A stretch of 64,000 nucleotides of DNA, taken from Arachnia rubra (GTDB taxonomy: Bacteria; Actinomycetota; Actinomycetes; Propionibacteriales; Propionibacteriaceae). The position numbers were made by a program, and so were the translations under genes. The stretch is from positions 2,480,001 to 2,544,000 of the forward strand of contig NZ_AP024463.1 in assembly GCF_019973735.1 (NCBI RefSeq), in the 5' to 3' direction. Below the pieces are notes generated by a model. It was not told the origin of the DNA and made no database searches. It worked only from the letters and a program-made list of their open reading frames with translations. Positions 26,530 to 35,828 of the stretch are shown here, piece by piece (position 1 is the stretch's first letter; each line of letters opens with the position of its first letter).

Positions 26530-28780
26530 GAGCATGATCATCTTTCCGAGACAGAGCAGCAGGCTCGATGGGAGCCTCAATCAGAAGGTGATGGCCTTCC
26601 TGAACAAGCTGGCCACCGATGATGCGGCCGCGGGACTGCACATCGAGCGCATCCACAATGCCGCCGACCCGCGGGCCCGCACGGGCCGGGTGGACCTGAG
26701 CTACCGGGCCCTGCTGTTCAAGCTCACCGGGGAGAAGACCGCCTACGTCCTTCACGGGGTCTATCCCCACGACGAGGCCTACGAGGTGGCGGCGAAGACC
26801 CGCCTGAGCGTCAACCCGGTCAACGGGATCACGGACTTCGTCACCGCCGACCCCGCTCAGCCACCCCGCTACGAGGCTCCGGCGCAGGCCAGCGTGGCGG
26901 ACGGCCCCAGGCCGCTCATAGACTTCAGCGCGGAGGACCTGATCGTGTCGCTCGGCATCCCGCCCGAGGTCGCACGGACCGCCGTCAGGCTGACCACCCC
27001 GGAGACGGTCCGCGACTATGCCTGCACCTTGCCGGAATGGCAGGGCCTGGCGCTGGTGATGCTGGCCGGGGGCGAGTCCATCACCAGCGTCGGTGAGGAG
27101 CTCAAGATCTTCAAGGCCGACGAGGCCCCCGCGAACCTGGATCAGGCCGAGGCTGCGTTCAAGCAGTACGAGCAGTCCGATCTGGTCTCCGACCAGGTTC
27201 TTCTCGATGGCTTCGACAAGCCGGCTGCCCAGATGGGGTTCGCCAAGCTGGCCGGCGCCGAGGAGCTGCGTCGCGTCATCATGGAGGGCGACTTCTCCGC
27301 TTGGCGGGTGTTCCTGCACCCGCAGCAGCGCAACTGGGTGAATCGCGACTGGCGGGGCAGCTTCCGGCTGGGCGGCGGCGCTGGTACCGGCAAGACCGTC
27401 GTCGTGGTGCATCGCGGACGGCGGCTCGCCCGCCAGCACCCGGGTGCTCCCGTGCTGCTGACCACGTTCAACACCAATATCGCCGCGGAGCTGGACCGCA
27501 GCCTGCGCAGCCTGGACCCGGAGCTGGGACGGGCCAGCAGGCTGGGAGAGCCCGGGGCCTATGTCAAGGGCATCGACGCGCTGGCCAGCGAGGTCCTGCG
27601 GCAGGCCGGGCCGGGCATCATCGACGCATGCGCCGAGGTGCTCGGGGTGGGACGCAGCGACCTGCAGCGCCGCACCGCACGCAGCGCCTGGCGGGACGCC
27701 GTCGAGACGGCCGGCCAGGGGCTGCCCGAGCGGTTGCGCCGCGATGTTTTCCTGCAGTCGGAATACGAGATGGTGATCCTGCCGGCCCGCATCACCCGTG
27801 AGGAGGAATACCTGCGGCAGCCCCGTCCCGGCCGGGGGGTGCGGCTGAACCGGGCGGCTCGCCGGGCGGTGTGGGCGGTGGTGTCGGCCTACCGGGCCGC
27901 GGCCCTGCAGGATGACACCATCGATTTCGCGGAGGCGGCCATGATCGCCGCGACCCATCTGGAGCGCTCCGGCACAAGGCAGGCCCAGCATGTCCTCGTC
28001 GATGAGGGCCAGGACTTCAAACCCTGCCACTGGCACCTGGTGAGGGCCCTGGTCGCACCCCAGGACAACGACATTTTCATCGTCGAGGACTCGCACCAGC
28101 GGATCTACGGGAACAAGGTGGTGTTGTCGCATCACGGCATCCAGATCCGGGGCCGGGCCGCCAAGCTGCGGCTGAGCTACCGCACCACCGCCGAGAACCT
28201 GGAGTTCGCGGTGAGGATCCTCGAAGGGCACACGTTCACCGACTCGGATGGCCAGGAGGACTCCCTGGACGGTTACCTGTCCGCCCGCACCGGTCCGAGG
28301 CCGCAAGTCGAGAGCTGTCCCTCCCCCGCCGAGGAACTCGACTTCGCCGCCAGGACCCTCAGGAGCTGGCTCAGGGAGGACGGCGTCGCCCCGGAGACCC
28401 TGGCGATCCTGGTGCGGGACACCGCGGGCCGGGCCCGTGTGGTGGAGGGGCTCGCGCAGCATGGCATCGAGGTCCGGCCGCTGGACCGGGGCATCCCCCA
28501 CCCAGGGGCCCCAGTGGCGCTAACAATGCACCGCGCCAAGGGCACGGAATTCGCGAAGATCCTGCTGTTCGGCCTGTCCACCGGTTCCATCCCGATAAGG
28601 CTCGACGCCTACAAGTACGACACCGCCGAGTACGAGGATGCGATGCTGCGGGAGCGCTCCCTGCTCTACGTGGCTGCCTCCCGCGCCAGGGATGAGCTGG
28701 TGATCACCTATCACGGCAGCCCCAGCGAACTGCTCCCGCAGAGCCCGGCCGAGGTCCACAAACCCCAGCCTCTGCCCTAG
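26522..28780 (+). CDS. UvrD/Rep-like helicase with RelE-like N-terminal domain
   Basis: This is a 752-residue protein. Its ATG overlaps the DUF1998 helicase gene by 8 bases. Residues about 15-110 (HIERIHNAADPRARTGRVD, then YRALLFKLTG and HDEAYEVA) match the RelE/ParE toxin-fold pattern. A superfamily 1 ATPase follows: Walker A GGGAGTGKT (about 285), Walker B VLVDEGQDF (about 495), SYRTT, LTMHRAKGTEF and VAASRARDEL. RelE-like domains fused to UvrD helicases are known but their job is not. Translational coupling implies it works with the DUF1998 helicase. Confidence 0.82.
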   Translation: MAESMIIFPRQSSRLDGSLNQKVMAFLNKLATDDAAAGLHIERIHNAADPRARTGRVDLSYRALLFKLTGEKTAYVLHGVYPHDEAYEVAAKTRLSVNPVNGITDFVTADPAQPPRYEAPAQASVADGPRPLIDFSAEDLIVSLGIPPEVARTAVRLTTPETVRDYACTLPEWQGLALVMLAGGESITSVGEELKIFKADEAPANLDQAEAAFKQYEQSDLVSDQVLLDGFDKPAAQMGFAKLAGAEELRRVIMEGDFSAWRVFLHPQQRNWVNRDWRGSFRLGGGAGTGKTVVVVHRGRRLARQHPGAPVLLTTFNTNIAAELDRSLRSLDPELGRASRLGEPGAYVKGIDALASEVLRQAGPGIIDACAEVLGVGRSDLQRRTARSAWRDAVETAGQGLPERLRRDVFLQSEYEMVILPARITREEEYLRQPRPGRGVRLNRAARRAVWAVVSAYRAAALQDDTIDFAEAAMIAATHLERSGTRQAQHVLVDEGQDFKPCHWHLVRALVAPQDNDIFIVEDSHQRIYGNKVVLSHHGIQIRGRAAKLRLSYRTTAENLEFAVRILEGHTFTDSDGQEDSLDGYLSARTGPRPQVESCPSPAEELDFAARTLRSWLREDGVAPETLAILVRDTAGRARVVEGLAQHGIEVRPLDRGIPHPGAPVALTMHRAKGTEFAKILLFGLSTGSIPIRLDAYKYDTAEYEDAMLRERSLLYVAASRARDELVITYHGSPSELLPQSPAEVHKPQPLP

Positions 28781-28812
28781 CCAGGGTGGCTCAGCAGCTC
28801 CAGTGGATCCTC

Positions 28813-28818
28813 TACGAT
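28813..28818 (+). promoter_or_regulatory. -10 box TACGAT, leaderless start
   Basis: TACGAT lies 6 bases before the ATG at 28825. There is no ribosome site, consistent with a leaderless transcript of the nucleotidyltransferase. Confidence 0.45.
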
Positions 28819-28824
28819 GTCCGC

Positions 28825-29661
28825 ATGTTCTGCACCCTGACCGATGACTTCGATGCCGCCACCGTCGGAAGGATCCAGGCCCGGCTGGATGAGGTGGAGC
28901 TGGAGCATGGCGTCAGGGTGGTGTGGGCGGTCGAGTCGGGCAGCCGGGCCTGGGGTTTCCCCTCCCCCGACTCCGACTATGACTGCCGCTTCTTCTACAT
29001 ACGATCGTATGACGACTACGTCTCGCCGTGGCGGCCCCGCGATGTCATCGAGACCCCGCTCGATGACGTTCTCGACGTCAACGGCTGGGATCTCATCAAA
29101 GCCGTCCGGCTCGGAGCCAAAAGCAATGCGACCGTATTGGAGTGGTTGCGCTCGCCGCTGGTCTACCGCGGCCAGCCCGAGTTCGCGGAGGAGCTGCTTG
29201 AGCTGTGCAAAGGCCTGGTGAACTACGACGCGGTCCGAAACCACTATTTCCACACCGGCCGTTACGCCTGGGACCGGTCGGGCGTCACGAACGGCGAGGT
29301 CATCTCGCTGAAGAAGTTGTTCTATGCCATCCGTCCCGCGGCAGCCCTGCAGTGGATGCGCCTGCACGGCTCTGCCGTGCCACCGATGAACCTGGCGGCG
29401 CTGCTCGACGAGGCCCCACCCGCCCCTGACGTCTTGGAGGCGATCACGGCTCTAGTCGAAGCCAAGTCCGTCACCCGTGAACTCGGGAAGGGCATCGCAC
29501 CAGAGCCCATCCGCCGCTTCATCCAGCACGAATTCCAGCTGGCCGCCGAGACCAAGAGCGGACCACGCCACCCCGCCGCCGAAGCACGGGCCCAGGCATC
29601 CCAGGTCTTTATCGACCTAGTGAGGCGTTTCGCCCCCCACGCGAACGTCCCTGCCACATGA
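28825..29661 (+). CDS. Nucleotidyltransferase-fold protein, YcgL/RlaP-like
   Basis: This is a 278-residue protein. The motif ESGSRAWGFPSPDSDYDCRF contains the Gly-Ser and the Asp-x-Asp pair of the polymerase-beta nucleotidyltransferase fold, in the arrangement typical of the COG3541 (YcgL/RlaP) group. A helical C-terminal part follows. I chose ATG 28825 because of the promoter box just before it; a GTG at 28786 would add 13 residues. It follows the UvrD gene by 44 bases but has its own promoter. Members of this group are of uncertain function; a defence role here would be guilt by association. Confidence 0.7.
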   Translation: MFCTLTDDFDAATVGRIQARLDEVELEHGVRVVWAVESGSRAWGFPSPDSDYDCRFFYIRSYDDYVSPWRPRDVIETPLDDVLDVNGWDLIKAVRLGAKSNATVLEWLRSPLVYRGQPEFAEELLELCKGLVNYDAVRNHYFHTGRYAWDRSGVTNGEVISLKKLFYAIRPAAALQWMRLHGSAVPPMNLAALLDEAPPAPDVLEAITALVEAKSVTRELGKGIAPEPIRRFIQHEFQLAAETKSGPRHPAAEARAQASQVFIDLVRRFAPHANVPAT

Positions 29662-30301
29662 GCTCAGCCCACGGCTGGCGTAGGACTGGAGCGCCTCTCC
29701 CGGCTCTGACCAGACGTCATCGCGACGGCCAGGTCTCTTCAGCCAGTTGCCGATGCTCTCCTCGAAGACGCCATAGCCCTTTTCCATATCCGGACCTGCC
29801 GGCCACCACCGAATGAGAGTCTATCCCAGTGCCCCAAAGACAGGAGCAATGCGCCATCATCACCAGCCCGGACCCCAGCTCCCGGCCTGGTGGGCAATGC
29901 AGTAAAAACCCAAGTCAGCCGTGATGGGAAATCTATAATCCAACGTCCCGAAAGCAGCATTTCTACACCACAAGAAAGCTGTTATCACCGGCACCAAGAG
30001 CACTGAGATATAACCTGTAAAAATATCTGATTATGGAGACCAGAACATTCACTTGACCTTTAAAATTACCTGCCGACCAGAGGTCAGCTACCCCTGGAAA
30101 CCTGGCGCAAACAGCCCACAGACGTCGACCTCACGAGATTTATGAAACCCGCCTTACTAATTTGGCCAGCTCCGCTCGTCAGCTCTGGCTGATCCCACGA
30201 GCGTCCCGCACCCTGCCCCGGAAACTGCCTTTGAGACAAAATAAATACAAAGTTAACGAGTTTCTGTCTCAGAGTTGGGAAGTCGAGAGTAGAGTTATCC
30301 T
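29662..30301. other. Gene-free region at the island edge
   Basis: This is about 640 bases without a credible gene; a 73-codon minus-strand frame at 29739-29960 looks fortuitous. The right half is AT-rich. A TAGAGT box at about 30290 serves the following gene. It marks the boundary between the defence island and housekeeping DNA. No tRNA or attachment-site repeat was recognised. Confidence 0.5.
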
Positions 30302-31672
30302 GTGCCTAGATTCCTAGCCGCCAAGCCGGATGCAGCGCTGATCCGTCTGCCGTGGAACACGCCACTGGAGGCGTGGCCTACGCAGCACTTGGTCGCGCTC
30401 CCGAGAGGCATCTCCCGGCACGTGGTCCGATTCATCCAGGTGGGTGACGAGATCCTAGCGGCCAAGGAGATCCTAGAAGATGTGGCGGTGCACGAGTACC
30501 GGCAGCTGACGGAGCTGCGGCGGCTGGGGGTGCCGTCGGTCGAACCCGTCGGGGTGGTCCTCGGACGCCAGACCGGCAACCACGACCCGCTGGACCCGAT
30601 CCTGCTCACCCGGCATCTGCCGTTCTCTCTGCCCTACCGGGCCTTGTTCTACTCGGGCGTGAAGCTGGACACGGTGAACCGCCTGCTCGACGCCATGGTG
30701 GCGTTGTTCGCACGGCTGCACCTGACCGGTTTCTACTGGGGCGACGTGTCCCTGTCGAACATCCTGTTCCGGCGGGATGCCGGCGAGTTCGCCGCCTACC
30801 TCGTCGACGCCGAGACCGGCGAAGTGCACCCCTCCCTGACCGATGGCCAGCGCGCCCATGACCTGCAGATCGCCCGCACCAACCTGTTCGGCGAGTTCTG
30901 TGACCTGGAGGCCGGCGGGATGCTGGATTCGTCACTGGACCCGCAGTGGCTGGTAGACACCATCGAGGAGCGCTATCAGAGCCTCTGGGCGGAGCTGACG
31001 GGCGTGGAGGAGTTCAGCGACTCCGAGATGTACCGGCTTGAGGGCCGGGTGCGACGCCTGAACGCGCTGGGCTTCGACGTGGCGGAGATCGACGTGCAGA
31101 CCTCCCCAGATGGCCGCACCATCCGCATGCAGCCGAAGGTGGTCGAGGCCGGACACCACGCCCGTCGGCTGATGCGCCTGACGGGTCTCGACGCGGAGGA
31201 GCACCAGGCCCGGCGGCTCCTGAACGACATGGATACCTTCCGGGCGAAACTCCCTGGGAACATGACCGAGTCGGTGATGGCCCACAAGTGGCTGATGGAG
31301 GTCTTCGAGCCCGCGATCAACCGCATCCCGGCGCATCTGGAGGACAAACGCGACCCGGCACAGTTCTTCCATGAGCTCCTCGACTACCGCTGGTACCAGT
31401 CGCAGCGGGAGAACCGGGAGGTCTCCATCGACGAGGCGGCCGGCGGATACATCGCCGATGTGCTGACCACCCTGCCCGATGAGCATATGAGCAGCATCGA
31501 CCCCGTCGGGCAGGAACTGGCCAACAAATACGACCCGTCCCAGGGTTTCATCGACGAGGAATACGAGAAGCCCTACGACCCCTGGGAGGACGAGGCCAAC
31601 GCCCCAGAGGTGCCCATGAGTCTCGGCTTCGACATCGAGGCGCTGCGGGCAAAGGCAGTGCGGGATTCCTGA
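30302..31672 (+). CDS. DUF4032 protein, kinase-like fold
   Basis: This is a 456-residue protein. The N-terminal 250 residues resemble lipopolysaccharide-kinase-type protein folds: the stretch TGFYWGDVSLSNILFRR contains a catalytic-loop-like GDxSxxN, followed by YLVDAETGE as the metal-binding Asp position. The C-terminal half is the charged helical DUF4032 region common in Actinobacteria. The GTG start lies 6 bases after a TAGAGT box, so the message is probably leaderless. Substrate and role are unknown. It converges with the ATPase gene, with one base between stops. Confidence 0.75.
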   Translation: MPRFLAAKPDAALIRLPWNTPLEAWPTQHLVALPRGISRHVVRFIQVGDEILAAKEILEDVAVHEYRQLTELRRLGVPSVEPVGVVLGRQTGNHDPLDPILLTRHLPFSLPYRALFYSGVKLDTVNRLLDAMVALFARLHLTGFYWGDVSLSNILFRRDAGEFAAYLVDAETGEVHPSLTDGQRAHDLQIARTNLFGEFCDLEAGGMLDSSLDPQWLVDTIEERYQSLWAELTGVEEFSDSEMYRLEGRVRRLNALGFDVAEIDVQTSPDGRTIRMQPKVVEAGHHARRLMRLTGLDAEEHQARRLLNDMDTFRAKLPGNMTESVMAHKWLMEVFEPAINRIPAHLEDKRDPAQFFHELLDYRWYQSQRENREVSIDEAAGGYIADVLTTLPDEHMSSIDPVGQELANKYDPSQGFIDEEYEKPYDPWEDEANAPEVPMSLGFDIEALRAKAVRDS

Positions 31673-31673
31673 T

Positions 31674-32939
31674 TCAGGGCCCCAGAAGCCCCAGGGGAAC
31701 CACGGCCACCCCGTCCTGACGCCGGTAGGCCCGCTCGCCGGTCGTCAAGATGACCAGGTCAGCGATCCGGTCCGGGACCGTGTCACGCAGCCACCGCAAG
31801 TGACGAACATCATCGTCCTTGGGCGCAGCTGTGAGCTTGACCTCCATCGCCACGCACCGGCCGTCGTAGCCCTCAACAATCAGGTCAACCTCATGCTGTC
31901 CCCGAGCCGTACGCAGGTGGGAGACCGTTGCCTCCGCCGCCTGGGCGAGAACACGCACGGTCAACGTCGCGAGACTCTCAAACAGCGCCCCGAGAAGACC
32001 CCCGGCATGTGGAGCGGCGAGCTCTCCCCGTAGCAGGTCACTGGTCTTGACCCGGAGCAGTCGCGCTGCCAATGCCGGATCAGCCAGTTGATGTTTCTCA
32101 CCACGGCCGAGGTTGCTCATGCCAGTCCCCACAGGAAGCCAGGGAGCCACCGGGTCAAGCAACCACAGCGAGGTGAGCCAGTCCCGGTAGTTCATAGCGG
32201 TGACCTTGGTCGGGGGATCGCCATCGCCCGGAGTGGCGTCGCGCCTGATGTTCTCCCAAGTGCTCGTGGAGGATGAGGCCTGGGCATAAGCAGCAGCCCA
32301 GGCACGCAAAGTCGCCGGACGCCGCACCTGGATGCCTCTTTCCTCAGCCAGATCGCGGGAAAATGCCCTTGTCAGATAGGAGTCAAGTTGTATACGCCTG
32401 GCGCGGGCCCCGAGAGGACGGATACCAGGAAAGCCCGAGGCCTCTATCTCTTCCACGTAATCGGCAAGCTTCAAAGGACAGGTGCCCTCTATTGCCGGAT
32501 TTTCCCCCGCCAAGAGACCCTGCAAGCTGATACTGGGCCTCGCCACGCCGCGTTCAGGCAGCGACATCGGCCGCATCCGCAGAGACACGATCCGGCCTGC
32601 CCCCGAATGGATCTGGGCATCCGCGGGAGTGGCGCTACCCGCCAATAGAAATGTCCCCGGAGCAGCGCCATCATCCACTGCCCGCCGCACCGTGTCCCAC
32701 AGCCACGGCAGGCGCTGCCACTCATCGAGCAGGATAGGAGGTTGGCGCTCTGTCCAAGACTGCGGGTCGGCTTCAAGCAGAGCCGCCACCTCAGGGACGT
32801 CGGCACGCAGAACCGTGCTGGCGCGCTCCAGCCCTGTCGCCGTCTTGCCAACCCCCTTCGGACCATCCAGGGCAATTGCCACTAGCTCCGGTGTGAGCAG
32901 GTCCAGCTCGTCATCGATCAAACGCCGTATATAAGCCAT
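31674..32939 (-). CDS. AAA ATPase with DUF4143 domain
   Basis: This is a 421-residue protein. Walker A GPKGVGKT (about residue 28) and Walker [11 protein letters not shown] (about 70) are followed by an FLLAGSATP sensor stretch. The C-terminal half carries a nuclease-like DUF4143 fold with VDLIVEG and MEVKLT in the position of the Asp and Glu-x-Lys residues. Proteins of this class are widespread in bacteria, and their function is unknown despite frequent duplication. ATG 32939 is chosen because AAGGTGAG lies about 4 bases upstream; a TTG one codon earlier is the alternative. Confidence 0.85.
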   Translation of the reverse strand: MAYIRRLIDDELDLLTPELVAIALDGPKGVGKTATGLERASTVLRADVPEVAALLEADPQSWTERQPPILLDEWQRLPWLWDTVRRAVDDGAAPGTFLLAGSATPADAQIHSGAGRIVSLRMRPMSLPERGVARPSISLQGLLAGENPAIEGTCPLKLADYVEEIEASGFPGIRPLGARARRIQLDSYLTRAFSRDLAEERGIQVRRPATLRAWAAAYAQASSSTSTWENIRRDATPGDGDPPTKVTAMNYRDWLTSLWLLDPVAPWLPVGTGMSNLGRGEKHQLADPALAARLLRVKTSDLLRGELAAPHAGGLLGALFESLATLTVRVLAQAAEATVSHLRTARGQHEVDLIVEGYDGRCVAMEVKLTAAPKDDDVRHLRWLRDTVPDRIADLVILTTGERAYRRQDGVAVVPLGLLGP

Positions 32940-33088
32940 CAACTCACCTTGCCGCCATGCTTTACTATACTTTTATGTAACTTCTTAGTATACCTTTGCG
33001 TCAATCTGTACTGGTCCTTTCGTCGGTGTTTGACGGCTTCGTCACGCCGCCTGGCAGCAGTCAGCTGCACGTGTGCAACGCACGGCAC

Positions 33089-33094
33089 TAGACT
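33089..33094 (+). promoter_or_regulatory. -10 box TAGACT before cysS
   Basis: TAGACT lies 7 bases before the GTG at 33102 and no ribosome site is present, so the cysS message is probably leaderless. Confidence 0.5.
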
Positions 33095-33101
33095 GCACAG
33101 G

Positions 33102-34529
33102 GTGAGTTTGCGCCTGTACAACACCGCCACCCGAGCTGTCGAGGACTTTGTCCCGCTGGTTCCCGGGAAGGTGTCGATCTATCACTGTGGGCTCACCGTC
33201 CAGGCCTCGCCTCATCTCGGGCACATCCGCAAAGAGGTGGTCTTCGACGTGCTGCGGCGCTGGCTGGCCTTCCAGGGCTACGAGGTCACCGTCGTGGCGA
33301 ATGTCACCGATATCGACGACAAGATCCTGGCGAAGTCGGCGGCGGCCGGCGTCGAGTGGTGGGCGCACGCTTACCGCTATGAGCGGGAGCTCCACGACGC
33401 CTACGCGGCACTCGGCTGCCTGCCACCGACCTACGAGCCGCGCGCCACCGGGCACATCCCCGAGATGATCAGCCTGATTGAGATTCTCCTGGAACGCGGG
33501 CACGCCTACGTCGCGGAGGACGGCTCCGGGGACGTCTACTTCGACGTGCGGTCCTGGCCGCGCTACGGGGAGCTTTCGGGGCAGAAGGTCGACGACATGG
33601 CCCCCGCCGAGGACGCCGACCCGCGTGGCAAACGCGACCCGCGGGACTTCGCCCTGTGGAAGGGCCACAAGGAGACCGAACCGGAGACAGCGTCCTGGCC
33701 GACCCCGTGGGGGCGGGGACGTCCTGGCTGGCACCTCGAATGCTCCGCCATGTCTGGAAAGTACCTCGGAGACACCTTCGACATCCACGGCGGCGGCATA
33801 GACCTGCGGTTCCCGCATCACGAGAACGAGCTGGCCCAGTCCGCCGGGGCAGGGCACGGGTTCGCCAAGGTCTGGATGCACAACGCTTGGGTGACGATGG
33901 CCGGCGAGAAGATGAGCAAATCGCTGGGGAACACAGCCCTGGTCTCAGAGGTCACGAAGGCCTTCGATCCACGCGCGGTGCGTTTCTTCCTGCTCGCGCC
34001 GCACTATCGCAGCCAGATCGAGTTCTCCCCCGCCGACGAGACCACCCGCGGTTCACTCGCGGAGGCGGAGAAGGGCATTGAACGTATCGACTCCTTCCTG
34101 AACAGCGCACGAGAGCTAGGCGTTGCCGCCGGCGAAGCGGGCGGCCCGCACTGGGAGGCCTTCGCCGCGGCGATGGATGACGACCTGGCCACTCCGGCAG
34201 CCGTCGCGGCCCTGTTCGACGCGGTCCGGGCCGGGAACCGGGCGATCACGGGGCACGGGGAGGTATCGGACCTGTACGCCACGGTCACGGCGATGACACG
34301 CATCCTCGGCATCAACCCCGACGAGGCTCCGTGGGCGCAGACGTCATCCGGAGATGACCTGGGCCCCGTCGTCGACCGGTTGGTGGCGACGCTGCTGGAA
34401 CAGCGCGCCGAGGCCCGGGCCGCCAAGGACTGGGGGCGGGCCGACGCCATCCGTGACACCCTGTCAGAGGCTGGGCTGAGCATCACCGACACCCCCGAGG
34501 GGGCTCGCTGGAGTCTGGAGAAGAAGTAG
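33102..34529 (+). CDS. cysS: Cysteine-tRNA ligase
   Basis: This is a 475-residue class I synthetase that charges tRNA-Cys in the cytoplasm. HIGH appears as [10 protein letters not shown] near residue 35 and KMSKS as [10 protein letters not shown] near 270. The zinc ligands are visible in [15 protein letters not shown] and FPHHENELA. The open frame runs upstream to 32949, but that extension is basic and Cys-rich and unlike the family. The GTG at 33102 fits both the family length and a leaderless promoter. rlmB follows with no gap, as in many Actinobacteria. Confidence 0.97.
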   Translation: MSLRLYNTATRAVEDFVPLVPGKVSIYHCGLTVQASPHLGHIRKEVVFDVLRRWLAFQGYEVTVVANVTDIDDKILAKSAAAGVEWWAHAYRYERELHDAYAALGCLPPTYEPRATGHIPEMISLIEILLERGHAYVAEDGSGDVYFDVRSWPRYGELSGQKVDDMAPAEDADPRGKRDPRDFALWKGHKETEPETASWPTPWGRGRPGWHLECSAMSGKYLGDTFDIHGGGIDLRFPHHENELAQSAGAGHGFAKVWMHNAWVTMAGEKMSKSLGNTALVSEVTKAFDPRAVRFFLLAPHYRSQIEFSPADETTRGSLAEAEKGIERIDSFLNSARELGVAAGEAGGPHWEAFAAAMDDDLATPAAVAALFDAVRAGNRAITGHGEVSDLYATVTAMTRILGINPDEAPWAQTSSGDDLGPVVDRLVATLLEQRAEARAAKDWGRADAIRDTLSEAGLSITDTPEGARWSLEKK

Positions 34530-35477
34530 ATGGCAGGCAATTCGAGACGTCCGGGGGCCAGGCACCACGGAAAGGGCAACACCGCAGGCTCCGGGGGGCG
34601 GATCCGCCGCTCCCTGCGTGGCAAGGGGCCGACGCCGAAGGCGGAGGATCGCGTCTACCACAAGGCCTACAAAGCCAAGCAGGAGGCTCTGAAACGACAG
34701 GCGGGCAGGCCGAAGCCGAAGACCTCCCGGAGCGCCGTCGGCGCGGACTGGGTGGTCGGGCGCAACCCGGTCCTGGAGGCATTCCAGGCGGGCCTGCCGG
34801 TTAAACAGGCCTATGTCGCCGAGGGCGCAGAACGCGACGACCGGCTCCGCGACATCCTCAGGTTCGCGGCCGAGCACTCCGTGCCGCTGCTGCAGGTGAC
34901 CCGCGCCGAACTGGACCGGGTGACGGGCGGGCTGGCGCATCAGGGGGTGGCGTTGCAGCTCCCGGCCTTCGACTACGCGGACGCCGAGGACGTCTTCGAG
35001 GCCGCCTTCGACGTTCCATCACAGGGCTTGGTGGTGGCTTTGGACGGGGTCACGGATCCGCGGAATCTCGGGGCGATCGTCCGCTCGGCAGCGGCGTTCG
35101 GGGCGCAGGGTGTGGTGATCCCGGCCCGGCGGTCGGCGTCGATGACGGCGGCGGCCTGGAAGACCTCGGCTGGCGCTGCGGCCCGGATTCCCGTGGCCAA
35201 GGTGACCAACCTGAACCAGATGCTGCGCCGCGCCTCCGGCATGGGTTTCACCGTCGTCGGGCTGGCTGGTGAAAGTGGGACGCCGCTGTCGGGGCTGCCC
35301 GGCATGGATGGACCACTGCTGCTGGTGGTCGGCTCCGAGGGCGACGGCCTGGCGCGGCTGGTGCGTGAGCACTGCGACGCGCTGGTGTCGATCCCGATCA
35401 CAAGCCAGGTCGAGTCCTTGAATGCCTCGGTAGCGGCGTCAATCGCGCTGTACGAGGTCACGCAGCAACGCTCTTGA
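34530..35477 (+). CDS. rlmB: 23S rRNA (guanosine-2'-O-)-methyltransferase
   Basis: This is a 315-residue SPOUT-family (TrmH-type) methyltransferase that modifies 23S rRNA. About 75 basic residues at the N-terminus (MAGNSRRPGARHHGKGN) are typical of actinobacterial members. An L30-like substrate-binding domain (VVGRNPVLEAF) comes next. The SAM knot motifs are present: DGVTDPRNLGAIVRSA, VVGSEGDGL and QVESLNASVAASIALYE. The ATG directly follows the cysS stop, so the two genes form one operon. The exact target nucleotide (G2251 in E. coli) is inferred from the family. Confidence 0.93.
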   Translation: MAGNSRRPGARHHGKGNTAGSGGRIRRSLRGKGPTPKAEDRVYHKAYKAKQEALKRQAGRPKPKTSRSAVGADWVVGRNPVLEAFQAGLPVKQAYVAEGAERDDRLRDILRFAAEHSVPLLQVTRAELDRVTGGLAHQGVALQLPAFDYADAEDVFEAAFDVPSQGLVVALDGVTDPRNLGAIVRSAAAFGAQGVVIPARRSASMTAAAWKTSAGAAARIPVAKVTNLNQMLRRASGMGFTVVGLAGESGTPLSGLPGMDGPLLLVVGSEGDGLARLVREHCDALVSIPITSQVESLNASVAASIALYEVTQQRS

Positions 35478-35828
35478 CGAGGTGCCCTTCAAGGCCGGAC
35501 CGGACCAATTAAGTTGCACCGGAGGCCTGTGACCCGTCCGGCCGTACGGCTCCCGTCAGTTGCGTTCGATGCTCCTCCTCGACCCGGCCAGCATCTGTGG
35601 GGCCTCCTGCGGTGACGGCAGGTAGTACAAGGCAAGCGATGCCAGCGCCCATCGCACCTGCCATGTCCCTCATCGAAGACTTGCAACCCGCCACCTATAA
35701 AACTCCAAGCCCCAGCCATGGGAACCCGAGAGCCTGGAAACTGTCACTGAAAAGTCTACCGAGTGGCCAGCCCACCAGTAGAGTCTTCACGTGACCCTGG
35801 ATACCGCCACAACGTTGAGGAGAGTTCC
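35478..35828. other. glyA leader region without a gene
   Basis: This is about 350 bases. I see no gene, no convincing riboswitch and only an 8-bp spaced inverted repeat (35493-35500 with 35536-35543). GAGGAG just before 35829 is the glyA ribosome site. The region could carry the rlmB terminator and the glyA promoter. Confidence 0.4.

Noticed and set aside
26324-28501. 725-codon minus-strand open frame
   Set aside because: It is antisense to the UvrD gene, low-complexity, and lacks domains; a by-product of high GC at third positions.
29662-30301. tRNA or attachment site at the island boundary
   Set aside because: There is no cloverleaf or CCA-end pattern and no direct repeat of the island start in the window.
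35478-35828. ZTP/THF-type riboswitch before glyA
   Set aside because: I could not find the conserved core sequence of a known folate- or ZTP-class riboswitch; only a weak 8-bp repeat is present.
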